Notes: generated by a model not told the origin, from the sequence alone. A stretch of DNA of 64,000 nucleotides from Neobacillus mesonae (GCA_023715865.1 JAMBOW010000004.1:124001-188000), one strand, 5' to 3'; shown: positions 8,196 through 16,877, counted from the stretch's first letter. Made by a program: numbers and translations.

Positions 8196-9176
8196 ATGGA
8201 ATATGTGAAACTTGGAAATACAGGATTGGATGTATCCAGGCTTTGTCTCGGTTGTATGGGTTTTGGTGTAGCAGAACGGTGGATTCACCCATGGGTGCTT
8301 AATGAAGAAAACAGTCGTCCGGTTATTAAAAAGGCACTGGAGCTGGGCATCAATTTTTTTGATACAGCAAATGTTTATTCAGATGGTACAAGTGAAGAAA
8401 TTGTCGGCCGTGCACTAAAGGATTATGCAAACCGTGATGAAATTGTCCTTGCGACCAAGGTGCATTTCCGTATGCACGAAGGCCCGAACGGCGCAGGTCT
8501 ATCCCGGAAGGCCATCATGAGTGAAATCGATAAGAGTCTTAAGAGACTAGGAACGGATTATGTGGATCTCTATCAAATTCATCGCTGGGATTACAGTACT
8601 CCCATCGAAGAGACGATGGAAGCCTTGCATGATGTGGTGAAGGCCGGGAAAGCAAGATACATAGGTGCTTCAGCCATGTACGCATGGCAGTTCCAAAAGG
8701 CGCTTTATGTAGCTGAGAGAAACGGCTGGACCCGATTTGTATCGATGCAGAATCATTTAAACCTCATCTATCGTGAAGAGGAAAGAGAAATGCTGCCGCT
8801 ATGCAAGGAAGAAAAAATAGGGGTTATTCCTTACAGCCCGCTTGCAGGCGGAAGACTGACACGCGACTGGCAGGAGTCGACACATCGTTCTGAGACGGAC
8901 CAAACAGCCAAGTCTAAATACGATGCTAATGCAGATAAAGATAAGCTGATCGTAGATCGGCTGGCGGCAATCGCTGAGCAGCACGGAGTCCCGCGGGTCC
9001 AAATTGCACTGGCTTGGTTATTGCAAAAAGAACCAGTAACAGCTCCAATTATCGGTGCCACAAAAATATCTCATTTGGGAGCTGCGGCTGCTGCTCTCTC
9101 CGTTAAGTTAACTGCGGAAGAAATCGCATCATTGGAAGAGCCGTACGTTCCACATCCCGTTGTCGGAGCACTGTAA
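8196..9176 (+). CDS. Aldo/keto reductase
   Basis: This NADPH-dependent reductase has the AKR (beta/alpha)8 signatures: FFDTANVYSDG with the active-site Asp and Tyr, the lysine in LATKVHF, and the histidine in LYQIHRWD. The C-terminal APIIGATKISHL is the cofactor-binding segment. AKRs of this type reduce reactive aldehydes. ATG 8196 follows GAGGTG with 7 bases spacing; the longer frame from TTG 8172 lacks a site. The upstream MerR promoter and the merR gene 29 bases downstream suggest an aldehyde- or electrophile-induced detoxification operon, comparable to the AdhR systems of Bacillus. Confidence 0.92.
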   Translation: MEYVKLGNTGLDVSRLCLGCMGFGVAERWIHPWVLNEENSRPVIKKALELGINFFDTANVYSDGTSEEIVGRALKDYANRDEIVLATKVHFRMHEGPNGAGLSRKAIMSEIDKSLKRLGTDYVDLYQIHRWDYSTPIEETMEALHDVVKAGKARYIGASAMYAWQFQKALYVAERNGWTRFVSMQNHLNLIYREEEREMLPLCKEEKIGVIPYSPLAGGRLTRDWQESTHRSETDQTAKSKYDANADKDKLIVDRLAAIAEQHGVPRVQIALAWLLQKEPVTAPIIGATKISHLGAAAAALSVKLTAEEIASLEEPYVPHPVVGAL

Positions 9177-9205
9177 GAGCTGTAAACGAGTGAGGTGGAA
9201 TCTTC

Positions 9206-9583
9206 ATGTTGATATCAGAAGTAAGTGAAAAGTTTGATCTTCCGCAGGATACCCTGCGCTATTATGAACGCATTGGTCTCATCCCACGCGTAACTCGTAA
9301 CAAGAGCGGCATCAGGGATTATTCAGAAGAGGATTGCAAGTGGGTGGAGTTCATCAAATGTATGCGCGGAGCGGGACTGCCTGTTGAAATGTTGATTGAG
9401 TATGTAGGGCTGTTTCAGCAGGGTGATGAAACTCTAGAGTCTCGCAAAGAGCTATTGGTTGAACAGCGTAATCACCTTGCGATTAAAATGGAAGAGATGA
9501 GACAGGTGCTTGAACGTCTGAGTGATAAAATTACGAGGTATGAAGAGACCATTCAAATTAAAGAACAGAAACTAAGAAGATAG
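9206..9583 (+). CDS. MerR-family transcriptional regulator
   Basis: Residues 1-70 are the MerR winged helix (ISEVSEKFDLPQDTLRYYERIGLIP), then a dimerisation helix to residue 125. There is no cysteine-rich metal-binding tail, so the effector is more likely an organic electrophile than a metal. The one cysteine pair worth noting is C46 and C53 in EEDCKWVEFIKCMRGAG; related aldehyde sensors use a conserved cysteine near here. Start ATG after GAGGTGG. It is co-transcribed with the aldo/keto reductase and so would control its own synthesis. Confidence 0.9.
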   Translation: MLISEVSEKFDLPQDTLRYYERIGLIPRVTRNKSGIRDYSEEDCKWVEFIKCMRGAGLPVEMLIEYVGLFQQGDETLESRKELLVEQRNHLAIKMEEMRQVLERLSDKITRYEETIQIKEQKLRR

Positions 9584-9607
9584 CTTGTATGTGATAATTG
9601 ATGGATA

Positions 9608-9640
9608 AAGGAGCAGCTGCGAATGCAGCTGCTCCTTATT
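9608..9640 (+). terminator. Intrinsic terminator
   Basis: A 13-bp perfect stem AAGGAGCAGCTGC (9608-9620) / GCAGCTGCTCCTT (9625-9637) with a GAAT loop closes the reductase-MerR operon. Confidence 0.85.
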
Positions 9641-9769
9641 TATTTAAAGAAATAAAGAAACTAACGATGTTCTGATCCCGTCTTAAGGTATAAGTTATAT
9701 ATATGATAGAGGACTATGGAAGCTGAATGTAGAACAAAAAATCATGCCATTTTTACAGGAGAAGATGGC

Positions 9770-9931
9770 ATGTCAGATAAATTAGCTGAAATTTTTATAT
9801 GTCTCATATTGGGTTGTATAACAGGGTTATGGCTTAGCGGGAATGGATTTAGCTTTCAAGATAGCGGAAGTGAGATTTTGCTCGGTTGTATTTTTTGGAT
9901 CTTAATCTTCTCTTATTTTAAAAGAAAGTAA
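9770..9931 (+). CDS. Small two-helix membrane protein
   Basis: Starting at ATG 9770, behind AGGAG with 8 bases spacing, the product is 53 residues with two hydrophobic segments (IFICLILGCITGLWLSG and LLGCIFWILIFSYF) and a basic KRK end. The longer frame from 9716 lacks a good site. I do not recognise the family. It lies 22 bases before the esterase gene and may be transcribed with it. Confidence 0.6.
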   Translation: MSDKLAEIFICLILGCITGLWLSGNGFSFQDSGSEILLGCIFWILIFSYFKRK

Positions 9932-9953
9932 CTATGTGTGACGGAGGGATGGT

Positions 9954-10727
9954 ATGAGAGCTATTTCATTTGACTTTCCGGTTAAAAAGAAAATTTATAA
10001 AGAAATAGGAGCAAGAGAACTATCGTTATACATATTTGAACCTAAAGTACCGGGTGATAACAGAACAGCGATTCTTTTTTTCAATGGAGGGAGTTTTAAA
10101 AAAGGGCCGCTTACCCCTGCCCAATTCCAGCACCAAGCACAATACTTTTCTTCTCAAGGCATCGTTGCAATTTGTGTGGATTATCGTAACGGCCATGACG
10201 AAGGCTTCATTCCGGTTCAGGCCATATCTGATGCCAAATCTGCAGTGCATTGGGTGAGAACTCATGCTGCTGAGCTGGGTGTGAGTCCTAATCGAATTGT
10301 AGTGTGCGGCGCCTCTGCTGGTGGTTATACGGCTGTCTCTTCCATTATGTTTGAAGATGCGAAGGATGACGCAAGTACGGACAATGTGCCAAATGCATTA
10401 ATTGTGTTCGCGGCAGGGATGGATGGGGTGGACATTATGCGGAGATTGTTCCCTGAATTACTTGGGAGTGCAACCGAGCTTTCTCCTATACATTATATTA
10501 AAAAATGTCTGCCGCCTACTTTATGGATGTGTGGAACTTCTGATCATCTTTTTGAACAGAACGAAGAGTTCGTCCATCGTATGCAAGCAGAGGGGAATGA
10601 CATTACCTTTGTTAGTTATGATGGAATGGATCATGGCTTCTTTAATTATGGATGGCACGAGAACAAGCCTTACAATGCCACCACTTTAAGAATCAAAGAG
10701 TACTTAGAAAAACTGCAATTGATGTGA
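9954..10727 (+). CDS. Alpha/beta-hydrolase, esterase/lipase (HSL-like)
   Basis: A single hydrolase domain with nucleophile S121 in CGASAGGY, acid D197 in CGTSDHLF and H227 in DGMDHGFF. The oxyanion-hole strand FFNGGSF replaces the HGGG of the hormone-sensitive lipase family. No signal peptide is present, so it should be cytoplasmic. Family members hydrolyse short-chain or acetyl esters; the substrate is not known here. ATG follows GGAGG. The next gene begins 44 bases later on the same strand. Confidence 0.88.
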   Translation: MRAISFDFPVKKKIYKEIGARELSLYIFEPKVPGDNRTAILFFNGGSFKKGPLTPAQFQHQAQYFSSQGIVAICVDYRNGHDEGFIPVQAISDAKSAVHWVRTHAAELGVSPNRIVVCGASAGGYTAVSSIMFEDAKDDASTDNVPNALIVFAAGMDGVDIMRRLFPELLGSATELSPIHYIKKCLPPTLWMCGTSDHLFEQNEEFVHRMQAEGNDITFVSYDGMDHGFFNYGWHENKPYNATTLRIKEYLEKLQLM

Positions 10728-10771
10728 TATTCATTTCGGTTTTAAGCTGACGGGAGACGGAGGGATACTGG

Positions 10772-12757
10772 ATGAAAAAAAGCTTGAAGCCTGCTATGCT
10801 GCTAATATTGACCGTTCTTACAATGATCCTTCTAAGTGGATGCGGAACAAACGATAAGATGACCATTGATAAAGTGGATATCATGGCGAAGATTATGCTG
10901 GACGGGGACTTATATGTAGAAGAGTTGTTTACATACACAGTGCGAGGAGAGTATGAAACTGTCCCGAGATATATGGACAATTTTGGGGATGCGAACATAG
11001 AGTTTTTTGAAGCTTATGCTCCTCCAAATGATCGAACGCTCGGCAATATCGGCTATGAAAATTTGGAGCGTTATCCTGTTGCCTTACGAGTGAAAAGAGG
11101 TACTTATTTCATCGAATTACAGGCCAAGGAAGAAACAAGGCAGGTGTATTACCGATATAGGCTTGACAGTGAAGCCGTAAAATATAATGACCGCGGTGAG
11201 CTGAATTGGTCTGTACTGGAGGATAACAGCCAGGATCATCATAATGTCACGATAATGGTATATACAGAGCAGCCTGCAAAGGAAGCTATGTCCGGTTTTG
11301 CTTATGATCGTTCCGGAGGAGGTATTACAGAAGAAACAAATCAGTTGGTCAGATATGAGAACGACCTGTTGCCAGAAGGGGACACTGTCCGGCTGAAGAT
11401 GTATTTTCCCCCTGAGGTGCTTACAGATTTGGAAGCCACAGAGCAATCTTCAGCTACTCTCTCGGAACAGCTAAGTGCAGAAGAGAAGCTTCAACAAAAA
11501 TTTGCTGAGCGTGAACAGCTGTTGGAGGCTGGACGACATATAAGCCGCTGGCTGATCTATATAGCAGCTGCAGGTGTTATTTTTTATGCATTTTCACTGC
11601 GAAGGATTGCTGCCTGGTGGAGTGGAAGAAGAATTTCCTTCGAGGAACTCGTAGACATGGACCCGGTAAACCTGATTTATTATTACCGCAGAGGAAATCT
11701 TCGGCTTGCGGATGCGCTTGCCGGGGTGTACTCGCTGTGCCTCGGAGACAAGCTAAGTATTTCAATGGTGCAGTCAGGAGTGCGATTCCAGGAAGATAGA
11801 GAAGCCCCAAAGCGGTGTCCACAGTTTACCTTTAAAGGAAATCGCACAGGGTTGAACAAGACAGAGCGCTACCTGCGGAGCTGGTTGTTTCATGGAACGG
11901 CTGTCTTGAATTTGGAGACCATATCAGGTCCTACAAAAACAGAGCGTAAACAGGAACAGGCTATGCGCAAATATAAAAAGCGCGCGAAAAGCCTTAAAAA
12001 GAGCCTCAGCCGGTGGCAGGAGCTTGTGGCTGCTGAGAATAACGGAACCATTAAACAAAGGGAATACACACCGAGAAAAGTAATACTTCCTGTTCTAGCT
12101 CTTATCCATCTAGCTCTCTTGATCTATTTATATATCGCAGACGCAGTCCCATGGGGCTGGATAATTGTATTGGCCGCCGTTTTGGGAGGCGGAGTAGCTT
12201 GGGCTTCGATTCGCTGGCGGCACAAAGGATTTATGATCGCCTATTTGATCGCTTGCTTCTTCGTTGGTGCACAAATAATGTATGATCCGGTTGTTGAAAC
12301 ATATTTGGATTTTGTTATGCTTTCCATTGTACTCGTCGTGCTTCTGCCTGGAAGAGCTTTAGATCCAAATTCAGAAGCTTATCGGAGTGCTGTGAAGCGA
12401 TACCGTAGGAGACTGGCAAGAGGAAAAACGGACGAGGTGGACGACCTCCATCGTTTGGAGCCGATGCTGTATGCGGCACTCCTGCTCGGCGTAGGGCGAA
12501 GTTTTATAAGAAGCGTACAAAAAGAGCATGGGGATTCCGTATTGTCTCCGATCTCTCCTCTAACTCAGCCTGAAGCGATCGCCGCAATGGATTATGCCCT
12601 TAAGCTGTCATGGAGGGGGATGCCTGTTGATTCGTCTTCTCGGAGAGGAAGCAGCAGTGACAGCGGCAGTGGAGACGGGGGAAGCTGGTTCGAAGGCAGC
12701 AGTGACTGTGGCAGTGATGGCGGTTCCGGTGACGGCGGCGGAGGTGGAGGGGATTAA
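10772..12757 (+). CDS. DUF2207-type membrane protein with Gly/Ser-rich tail
   Basis: The N-terminus carries a lipoprotein-like signal ending LLSGCGTND. An extracytoplasmic beta-rich domain (about 30-250) resembles the DUF2207 ectodomain, with the typical opening on DGDLYVEELFTYTVRG. A membrane helix follows near 260-280, then a basic cytoplasmic domain, further helices at about 440-530, and a C-terminal tail rich in Gly, Ser and Asp. Such tails are usual in DUF2207 and TPM-type proteins. Function unknown. The single cysteine in the tail is odd. ATG follows a GGAGG-like site. Confidence 0.8.
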   Translation: MKKSLKPAMLLILTVLTMILLSGCGTNDKMTIDKVDIMAKIMLDGDLYVEELFTYTVRGEYETVPRYMDNFGDANIEFFEAYAPPNDRTLGNIGYENLERYPVALRVKRGTYFIELQAKEETRQVYYRYRLDSEAVKYNDRGELNWSVLEDNSQDHHNVTIMVYTEQPAKEAMSGFAYDRSGGGITEETNQLVRYENDLLPEGDTVRLKMYFPPEVLTDLEATEQSSATLSEQLSAEEKLQQKFAEREQLLEAGRHISRWLIYIAAAGVIFYAFSLRRIAAWWSGRRISFEELVDMDPVNLIYYYRRGNLRLADALAGVYSLCLGDKLSISMVQSGVRFQEDREAPKRCPQFTFKGNRTGLNKTERYLRSWLFHGTAVLNLETISGPTKTERKQEQAMRKYKKRAKSLKKSLSRWQELVAAENNGTIKQREYTPRKVILPVLALIHLALLIYLYIADAVPWGWIIVLAAVLGGGVAWASIRWRHKGFMIAYLIACFFVGAQIMYDPVVETYLDFVMLSIVLVVLLPGRALDPNSEAYRSAVKRYRRRLARGKTDEVDDLHRLEPMLYAALLLGVGRSFIRSVQKEHGDSVLSPISPLTQPEAIAAMDYALKLSWRGMPVDSSSRRGSSSDSGSGDGGSWFEGSSDCGSDGGSGDGGGGGGD

Positions 12758-12840
12758 TTTAAAGAGTGAAAAACCCCTTCGAGTCACGGTTCTGTGCAAC
12801 TTCATATGATCTTTCGCGTTATATAGTAATAAGCGTGCTT

Positions 12841-12956
12841 CATACTATTAACGTCAGGACGTTAATAGTATGAGCTGGGCCTTATAATATTAACGTCGGG
12901 ACGCTAAGAGTATTACATGTACCTCATACTATTAACGTCAGGAAGTGAATGTATTG
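12841..12956 (+). repeat. Three tandem dyad units at exact 42-bp spacing
   Basis: The arm CATACTATTAACGTC at 12841-12855 recurs at 12883-12897 (two changes) and 12925-12939 (identical), always 42 bases apart. Each is followed after two bases by a reverse-complement arm: perfect at 12858-12872 (GACGTTAATAGTATG), degenerate at 12900-12914, and about 10/15 matching at 12942-12956. The third right arm overlaps the ribosome binding site and start of the next gene. This could be an operator array or a set of RNA hairpins. Confidence 0.75.
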
Positions 12957-13499
12957 ACAGGGTTCTTCGGCTTTTTATTTATCATAGGAGGACTGATCGC
13001 AGCATTATCGCCTCACACCGCATGGTATTTATCCATCGGGTGGAGATTTAAAGATACAGAACCAAGTGATCTTGCGTTAGTTGTAGAGCGGATTGCAGGC
13101 ATTATTCTTGCTGTTATCGGATTTATTCTCATCGTTTCAAGCTGCTCTTCAGGAAGTGCAGATAAAAAATGGCCGGAGGAGTTTAAAGATAAGCTGGCTG
13201 CTGGTGAAGTGAAGGAGATTACAGTCGGTTTAATAGATCCTGTCCCGCTGTCCCAGGCAGAAGTGGCTGAAGTGATCCGTATGATACAAAATTCGGAATT
13301 GAGAGCTTTTGATCTAGGCGGTGTCTATGGAGCGAACAATACGGGGACCATTGTATTCCAAGATAACACGAGTGTCGAGCTGGTGATGTTCGGATCATCT
13401 GGCGGTATTGAATTGCACCCCGATGCCACAGATAAGAAATATATGATCGTGAATAAGAATCTGGAAAGATGGTTCCAAAACAATTACCAAAACCAGTAG
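12954..13499 (+). CDS. DUF6199-like membrane protein
   Basis: Two N-terminal helices (about residues 1-20 and 44-66) surround a short loop with WYLSIGWRFKDTEPSDLAL, the pattern of DUF6199 proteins, followed by an unrecognised soluble domain of about 110 residues with alternating beta strands. The TTG at 12954 is preferred because AGGAAG at 12940-12945 is 8 bases before it; GTG 12945 overlaps that site. The start lies inside the last dyad of the 42-bp array, so expression may be controlled there. It is a lone gene ending at a terminator. Confidence 0.65.
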   Translation: MTGFFGFLFIIGGLIAALSPHTAWYLSIGWRFKDTEPSDLALVVERIAGIILAVIGFILIVSSCSSGSADKKWPEEFKDKLAAGEVKEITVGLIDPVPLSQAEVAEVIRMIQNSELRAFDLGGVYGANNTGTIVFQDNTSVELVMFGSSGGIELHPDATDKKYMIVNKNLERWFQNNYQNQ

Positions 13500-13537
13500 C
13501 AAAGTCAAACGTAATATTCTGCAGGCTAGACTTATAC

Positions 13538-13579
13538 AAAACCAGATCCTTTGTTTAATGCGAAGAGGGTCTGGTTTTT
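13538..13579 (+). terminator. Intrinsic terminator
   Basis: AAACCAGATCC pairs with GGGTCTGGTTT (one wobble) across a 17-base loop, ending in T residues. Confidence 0.7.
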
Positions 13580-13659
13580 GTTATTCAAATAGAATGATTC
13601 AAGCTCTTTATAGTCACAAGCATTAGTTTTTGATTTATTTAGGAAAAAAATTCTGAGAA

Positions 13660-13686
13660 TGTCGATAACATGATTTGTTATTCGTC
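13660..13686 (+). promoter_or_regulatory. Predicted ECF42 promoter, first copy
   Basis: TGTCGA (13660-13665), 17 bases, then CGTC (13683-13686), extended as TTCGTCGT. It matches the TGTCGA/CGTC signature I recall for group ECF42 sigma factors, and an identical arrangement lies before the DGPF-sigma operon 950 bases downstream. Confidence 0.65.
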
Positions 13687-13748
13687 GTCTTTAATGAGGC
13701 AGGATTTTATGGAAATATATCCAATAGTTCATCAAAGGAGATGGGAAT

Positions 13749-14585
13749 ATGCATTACGCAATTTCAAAGGACGGAACGAAAATTGCATATGACAAAAAAG
13801 GCAGCGGCCCGGCGTTGATCCTTGTGACGGGAGCCTTCAGCTACCGCAGGTTTCCGGCACAGGTAAAGCTCGCTGAGCTTCTTTCGGCGAATTTCACTGT
13901 CTATAACTATGATCGCCGCGGCCGTGGAGACAGTGGAGATACACAGCCCTATGCTGTCCTGCGTGAGGTAGAAGATCTTAAGGCGATGATTAAAGAAGCC
14001 GGGGGTACGGCAGCAGTATGGGGTTTATCATCAGGAGCCGTTATTGCTCTACATGCTGCTGCAGAAGGTGCAGCGATTACCAAGCTGGTTTTGCATGAGC
14101 CTCCGTTTCTAGTGGATGCTGCAGGCCGTAAAGTCCCTGCGGATTTTACTGAGCAAGTTACAAAATTCATTAAGGACAATCGCCCCGCAGATGCTATCAA
14201 ATATTTCATGACCAAGGGTATGGGAGCCCCTTCCTTTGTCGTGAACATGATGCGGATGATGCCTAAGGTATGGTCAAGTCTAATGTCGGTAGCACACACG
14301 CTGCCTTATGATGCAGCCATAAGCGATGGATATATGGAGGGTAAGGCACTGCCAGCACAGCTATGGAGCTCTGTTCAGATGCCCACAGTAGTCCTCGAGG
14401 GTACGGAGAGTCCGGCAGAACTGCGTCATGGAGCCGAGGCTCTGGCATCCGTTCTTTCGAATGCACGGCTAATAAGTAAAAAAGGACTCGGTCATACGAA
14501 GCAGTTGAATGCGAAGCTCATCGCCTCCGAGCTAGCTGCTTTTTTGGGAGACAGTTATTCGACCTCTTATAGGATTGCAAAATAA
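13749..14585 (+). CDS. Alpha/beta-hydrolase, probable ECF42 regulon member
   Basis: The fold opens with LILVTGAF, then YDRRGRGDSG and nucleophile S94 in WGLSSGAV; the histidine is in KKGLGHTKQL near residue 243. No signal peptide. The ATG follows AAAGGAG with good spacing. The gene sits between two copies of the same TGTCGA-N17-CGTC element, one before it and one before the sigma operon, so it is probably switched on with that operon. Hydrolases of this type often accompany DGPF/ECF42 loci. Substrate unknown. Confidence 0.85.
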   Translation: MHYAISKDGTKIAYDKKGSGPALILVTGAFSYRRFPAQVKLAELLSANFTVYNYDRRGRGDSGDTQPYAVLREVEDLKAMIKEAGGTAAVWGLSSGAVIALHAAAEGAAITKLVLHEPPFLVDAAGRKVPADFTEQVTKFIKDNRPADAIKYFMTKGMGAPSFVVNMMRMMPKVWSSLMSVAHTLPYDAAISDGYMEGKALPAQLWSSVQMPTVVLEGTESPAELRHGAEALASVLSNARLISKKGLGHTKQLNAKLIASELAAFLGDSYSTSYRIAK

Positions 14586-14606
14586 TTTAATGAATTTTTT
14601 ATTAGA

Positions 14607-14633
14607 TGTCGATTTGTTCTCCGTGTCTTCGTC
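14607..14633 (+). promoter_or_regulatory. Predicted ECF42 promoter, second copy
   Basis: TGTCGA (14607-14612), again 17 bases, then CGTC (14630-14633) within TTCGTCGT. It lies about 85 bases before the first DGPF gene and would make the sigma operon autoregulated. Confidence 0.65.
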
Positions 14634-14717
14634 GTATACATGAGAGGCGAATCACCGGTGCAGGGGGCTGCGCGGGAAAGATGCCTCACCATATAAAAAC
14701 TAGGAGGAATATAAACT

Positions 14718-15152
14718 ATGAGATTCATGATGATCGTAAAGGGAACAACGGATTCAGAGGCAGGCAAACTCCCCAGCCAGGAATTGATTGATGCCATGCA
14801 CAAATATAACGAGGAGTTGGCTAAAGCAGGGGTACTTCTTGGAGGTGACGGCCTTCAGCCCAGCTCAAACGGAATACGGATCTCTTATCCGGAGCCGGGA
14901 GGAAAGCCTAAGGTAGTTGATGGACCGTTTACTGAAGCAAAGGAAATCATTGCAGGATACACGCTTATCGAAGTGAAGTCGAAGGAGGAAGCAATCGAGT
15001 GGGCTCTCCGCATGCCGGATCCCCATGGATTTGGACAGGGAGAAATTGAGTTGAGGCAGATCTATGAGACGGATGAGTTAACGGATAATGCAGAATTTAT
15101 TGAGAAGGAAAATGCACTGCGTAAGCAGCTTGAGGAGTCAAGGAAAGCGTGA
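14718..15152 (+). CDS. YCII/DGPF-domain protein
   Basis: The compact 144-residue product begins MRFMMIVKG and contains the motif VDGPFTEAKEIIAGY that gives the DGPF family its name, with the catalytic-like Asp of YCII proteins. These small ferredoxin-fold proteins are consistently encoded next to ECF42 sigma factors, and are thought to be their main targets, although their biochemical activity is unknown. AGGAGG precedes the ATG. Its stop codon overlaps the sigma factor start by four bases (GTGA), indicating translational coupling. Confidence 0.92.
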   Translation: MRFMMIVKGTTDSEAGKLPSQELIDAMHKYNEELAKAGVLLGGDGLQPSSNGIRISYPEPGGKPKVVDGPFTEAKEIIAGYTLIEVKSKEEAIEWALRMPDPHGFGQGEIELRQIYETDELTDNAEFIEKENALRKQLEESRKA

Positions 15153-16399
15153 CAAGGAGCAGTACGCAGCGAACCATTGATGCGATTTGGCGAATGGAGT
15201 CAGCCAAACTGATTGCTGCTTTGACAAGAATGGTGCGGGATGTCGGTCTCGCAGAGGATCTCGCCCAGGATGCTTTGGTTACAGCATTGGAAAAATGGCC
15301 TGAGTCCGGTATACCAGATAATCCGGGAGCATGGCTGATGACAACGGCAAAGCGGCGTGCCATTGACCTGATACGCAGAAGCAAACGGCTTGACGAGAAA
15401 TACGAGGAGATGGCGAAGAACACAGATTTATATACGGAGGAAGATATGGATCGCGGGCTGGATGGGGAGATCGGGGACGATCTTCTCCGTCTAATCTTTA
15501 TGACCTGCCATCCCGTGCTGTCTCAGGATGCGAGAGTTGCTCTGACCCTCAGGCTGCTGTGCGGTCTGACGACCGATGAAATCGCACGATCGTTTCTTGC
15601 TGCCGAATCCACAATTGCGCAGCGAATTGTACGGGCCAAGCGAACGTTAAGCGCTGAGAAGGTTCCCTTTGAGGTGCCGGAAGGCGAAGAGCTGAATCAG
15701 CGTCTGGCCGCTGTGCTTGAGGTGATCTATCTGATGTTCAATGAAGGGTATTCAGCAACTTCAGGGGATCACTGGACCAGGCCCTTGCTATGTCAGGAGG
15801 CGCTGAGACTTGGCCGCATCTTGGCTGAAATTGCTCCGCTGGAACCGGAAGTGCACGGACTGGTTGCTTTGATGGAGCTTCAATCCTCACGTTTAAAGAC
15901 ACGAATTGGGAAAGACGGAGAGCCAGTGCTGCTAATGGATCAAAACCGAGGGCAGTGGGATCATATGCTGATCAGGCGCGGACTTGCAGCACTCGAACGT
16001 GCGCGTAAGCTCGGCCGCACGCTTGGCCCGTATTCGCTGCAGGCAGCGATCTCCGCCTGCCATGCAGCATCACCTACTCCTGAAGCTACCGAATGGATTC
16101 GTATTGCAGCTCTTTACGAGGCCTTATCCCGAATGACATCCTCGCCTGTAGTGGAATTAAACCGGGCCGTTGCCGTCTCGATGGCATTTGGTCCTGACTA
16201 TGGACTTCAGATTATTGATACACTGACAGCGGAGCCGGCATTAAAAGGGTATCATTTGCTTCCCAGTGTTAGAGGAGATCTTCTCTTGAAGCTTGGACGT
16301 TCTGCTGAAGCAAGGGCAGAATTCGAGAGAGCCGCTTCCATGACGCGAAATGCGCGTGAACAGGAGCTTTTATTAAAGCGTGCTGCAGAATGTAATTAG
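15149..16399 (+). CDS. ECF sigma factor, ECF42 type with C-terminal helical domain
   Basis: Residues 1-75 are the sigma-2 region (AEDLAQDALVTALEKWPESG, then NPGAWLMTTAKRRAIDLIRR) and about 105-165 the sigma-4 region (LTLRLLCGLTTDEIARSFL, then ESTIAQRIVRAKRTL). A long C-terminal extension of about 240 residues follows, helical and TPR-like (ELNRAVAVSMAFG, LLLKLGRSAEARAEFERAA), as in ECF42. No anti-sigma gene is present; in this group the extension itself is thought to control activity. GTG start, with AAGGAAA a few bases before it. It is flanked by two DGPF genes in one operon. Confidence 0.92.
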   Translation: MTRSSTQRTIDAIWRMESAKLIAALTRMVRDVGLAEDLAQDALVTALEKWPESGIPDNPGAWLMTTAKRRAIDLIRRSKRLDEKYEEMAKNTDLYTEEDMDRGLDGEIGDDLLRLIFMTCHPVLSQDARVALTLRLLCGLTTDEIARSFLAAESTIAQRIVRAKRTLSAEKVPFEVPEGEELNQRLAAVLEVIYLMFNEGYSATSGDHWTRPLLCQEALRLGRILAEIAPLEPEVHGLVALMELQSSRLKTRIGKDGEPVLLMDQNRGQWDHMLIRRGLAALERARKLGRTLGPYSLQAAISACHAASPTPEATEWIRIAALYEALSRMTSSPVVELNRAVAVSMAFGPDYGLQIIDTLTAEPALKGYHLLPSVRGDLLLKLGRSAEARAEFERAASMTRNAREQELLLKRAAECN

Positions 16400-16421
16400 T
16401 GCGTAAGAGGAGGGAAAAGTG

Positions 16422-16877
16422 ATGCGAGTGATGCTTATGGTCAAGGCAACAGGCTATTCGGAGACAGGAGTGGGACACAGCCGGGATTATACAGAGGCAT
16501 TAGAAGAATACAGAAGGCTGCTTGCTAAAGAAGGCGTACTGCTGGCAGAGGAAGAGCTGCAGCCGAGTTCAAGAGGAATACGGATAATGTATTCACAGGC
16601 AGGTAAACCTCAGCTATGGGCAGGTCCCTTTGTGGGTGAGAGCAAGGATCTTATTGCCGGGTTTTACATACTGGATGTGCAGACGGAAGAAGAAGCTGTG
16701 CAGTGGGCGCTTGGAATGCCGATTCCTACAGATCAGGGTGAGTATGAGCTTGAATTAAGAAGACTTGAAGAGAATGCTGCATTCATACGGCAGCCTGTCA
16801 TAGAAGGAATAAAAGCAGACCTGCAGGAGCAGCTTAGCATGTTTCAGAATTTACATATAGGGAGCGGACGAATATGA
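16422..16877 (+). CDS. Second YCII/DGPF-type protein, with the DGPF motif altered
   Basis: This is a diverged relative of the protein upstream of the sigma factor: MRVMLMVKATGYSE at the start and LLAEEELQPSSRGIRI match LLGGDGLQPSSNGIRI in the first copy. The family motif is changed from DGPF to AGPF (WAGPFVGESKDLIAGF), so the usual acidic residue is missing. ATG 16422 follows GAGGAGGG; the GTG at 16419 is less well placed. Its TGA overlaps the ATG of the decayed DUF1801 gene. It may have lost activity or changed substrate. Confidence 0.88.
   Translation: MRVMLMVKATGYSETGVGHSRDYTEALEEYRRLLAKEGVLLAEEELQPSSRGIRIMYSQAGKPQLWAGPFVGESKDLIAGFYILDVQTEEEAVQWALGMPIPTDQGEYELELRRLEENAAFIRQPVIEGIKADLQEQLSMFQNLHIGSGRI

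Noticed and set aside
8093..8302. An open frame upstream of the aldo/keto reductase, MVYTEQTIDLEL
   Set aside because: It overlaps the MerR promoter and the real ATG at 8196 with a proper ribosome binding site, and it ends within the reductase gene in another frame.
10402..10689. Frame within the esterase gene
   Set aside because: Out-of-frame shadow of a gene with clear catalytic motifs.
12841..12956. CRISPR array
   Set aside because: Only three degenerate units, dyad-shaped, with the 42-bp period partly filled by the inverted arm; no spacers of CRISPR type and no cas genes.
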